A DNA stretch of 5,754 nt from Candidatus Saccharibacteria bacterium UBA4215 (lineage in GTDB: Bacteria > Patescibacteriota > Saccharimonadia > Saccharimonadales > Saccharimonadaceae), in assembly GCA_002381485.1 (NCBI GenBank), contig DFTJ01000010.1:57405-63158 (forward strand), in the 5' to 3' direction. The stretch's first letter is position 1, and each line of letters starts with the position of its first letter. Shown one piece after another: positions 4,984 to 5,754 of this stretch. Made by a program: the position numbers and the translations under genes. A model generated the notes under the pieces. The model saw nothing but the letters and a program-made list of their open reading frames with translations. It was not told where the DNA came from and searched no databases.

Positions 4984-5754
4984 CTAGGCAGCTTCTTCAG
5001 CAACCTTGGCACGCACCTTCTTGTCAATTTCTGCTAAGACGTCAGGGTTTGCAAGCAGATACTGTTTACTTGCTTCCCGTCCCTGCCCAATCTTTGCTTC
5101 GGCATAGTCAAACCATGCACCACTCTTACCGACAATATTGTGCTGTACAGCGAGGTCAAGAACGTCACCAGTTTTCGAGATACCTTCGTTATACATGATG
5201 TCGAACTCGGCCGCACGGAAAGGAGGAGCAATCTTGTTTTTGACCACCTTCACCTTAGTGCGGTTACCAATGATGTCATCGCCCGACTTAATTTGCCCGG
5301 TTCGCCGGATATCGAGTCGAACAGATGAGTAAAACTTCAACGCGTTACCACCAGTTGTCGTCTCTGGATTACCGAACATGACACCAATCTTCATGCGAAT
5401 TTGGTTAATAAAGATGACAATAGTGTTGCTCTTGTGAATGATGCCCGTCAACTTACGAAGCGCTTGGCTCATTAGTCGAGCTTGCAAGCCCATGTGACTA
5501 TCGCCCATTTCGCCTTCAATCTCGGCCTGCGGCACGAGTGCTGCGACTGAGTCAACAACGACCAAGTCAACTGCGCTAGAACGAACCAATGTCTCTACAA
5601 TCTCAAGCGCCTGCTCACCGTTATCCGGCTGCGCAACGAGCAAGTTATCCGTATCGACACCCAGGCGTCGTGCATAGGATGGATCCAAAGCGTGTTCTGC
5701 ATCAACGAAAGCAGCCGTACCGCCCTGTTTTTGAATCTCTGCAATAGCGTGCAG
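4984..5754 (-). CDS. recA: Recombinase RecA, 5'-partial
   Basis: RecA polymerises on single-stranded DNA, catalyses homologous strand exchange and promotes LexA-type cleavage. The minus-strand frame is open from the right edge (first codon CTG at 5752-5754) to TAG at 4984-4986, giving 256 residues. The TTG at 5686-5688 is internal, not a start. The Walker A loop (GPESSGKT) lies just off the window. Visible hallmarks are [19 protein letters not shown] (with the catalytic Glu), the Walker B strand [11 protein letters not shown], loop L1 [26 protein letters not shown] and loop L2 [19 protein letters not shown], then [12 protein letters not shown] and KIGQG. The protein ends [12 protein letters not shown] and lacks the long acidic tail of E. 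coli RecA. The sequence is otherwise very conserved and looks fully functional. It is upstream of recX in the same operon; the promoter and any LexA box are outside the window. Confidence 0.98.
   Translation of the reverse strand: MHAIAEIQKQGGTAAFVDAEHALDPSYARRLGVDTDNLLVAQPDNGEQALEIVETLVRSSAVDLVVVDSVAALVPQAEIEGEMGDSHMGLQARLMSQALRKLTGIIHKSNTIVIFINQIRMKIGVMFGNPETTTGGNALKFYSSVRLDIRRTGQIKSGDDIIGNRTKVKVVKNKIAPPFRAAEFDIMYNEGISKTGDVLDLAVQHNIVGKSGAWFDYAEAKIGQGREASKQYLLANPDVLAEIDKKVRAKVAEEAA

Noticed and set aside
4941..5332. Plus-strand open frames across the recA/recX junction
   Set aside because: They are antisense to highly conserved RecA codons, and the products resemble no protein.

Overview
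The window is a gene-dense bacterial segment with seven genes and almost no intergenic space. Five cistrons on the plus strand belong to, or closely follow, a type IV pilus (T4P) inner-membrane assembly cluster: pilC (5' end cut off by the window), pilM, pilN, pilO and a 94-residue single-pass membrane protein. A plus-strand gene for a double PRC-barrel protein comes next. It meets, tail to tail, a minus-strand recA-recX pair, and recA runs off the right edge. No rRNA, tRNA, CRISPR array, insertion sequence or phage gene was seen.

The organism is probably a member of the Patescibacteria (candidate phyla radiation), most likely a Saccharibacteria (TM7)-type bacterium. This is inference from several signs: a compact T4P platform with no recognisable PilP or PilQ in the window, a stand-alone PRC-barrel protein beside recX-recA, tiny or overlapping gene junctions, and roughly balanced GC. 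TGA acts as a real stop (pilM, pilN), so the recoded UGA=Gly lineages (Absconditabacteria, Gracilibacteria) are excluded. A different monoderm phylum cannot be excluded from this window alone.

Layout: 1-1205 pilC; 1206-1254 a spacer with an extended -10 promoter and a dyad; 1255-3714 pilM-pilN-pilO-small membrane protein, joined by two ATGA overlaps and a 2-nt gap; 3715-3741 a spacer with a good promoter whose predicted start coincides with the next ATG; 3742-4323 the PRC-barrel gene; 4320-4967 recX (minus), overlapping the PRC gene by 4 bp; 4984-5754 recA (minus).

How the genes fit together: PilC is the platform protein on which the pilus ATPases act. PilM is the cytoplasmic actin-like ring component, which binds the N-terminal tail of PilN. 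PilN and PilO form a membrane-anchored heterodimer. The 94-residue protein occupies the pilP position but is much smaller. RecA drives homologous recombination and RecX modulates it. T4P genes next to recA invite, but do not prove, a link to DNA uptake. The least explained items are the 94-residue protein, the PRC-barrel protein with its apparently leaderless promoter, and the division between Shine-Dalgarno-led internal cistrons and cistrons with no visible Shine-Dalgarno.
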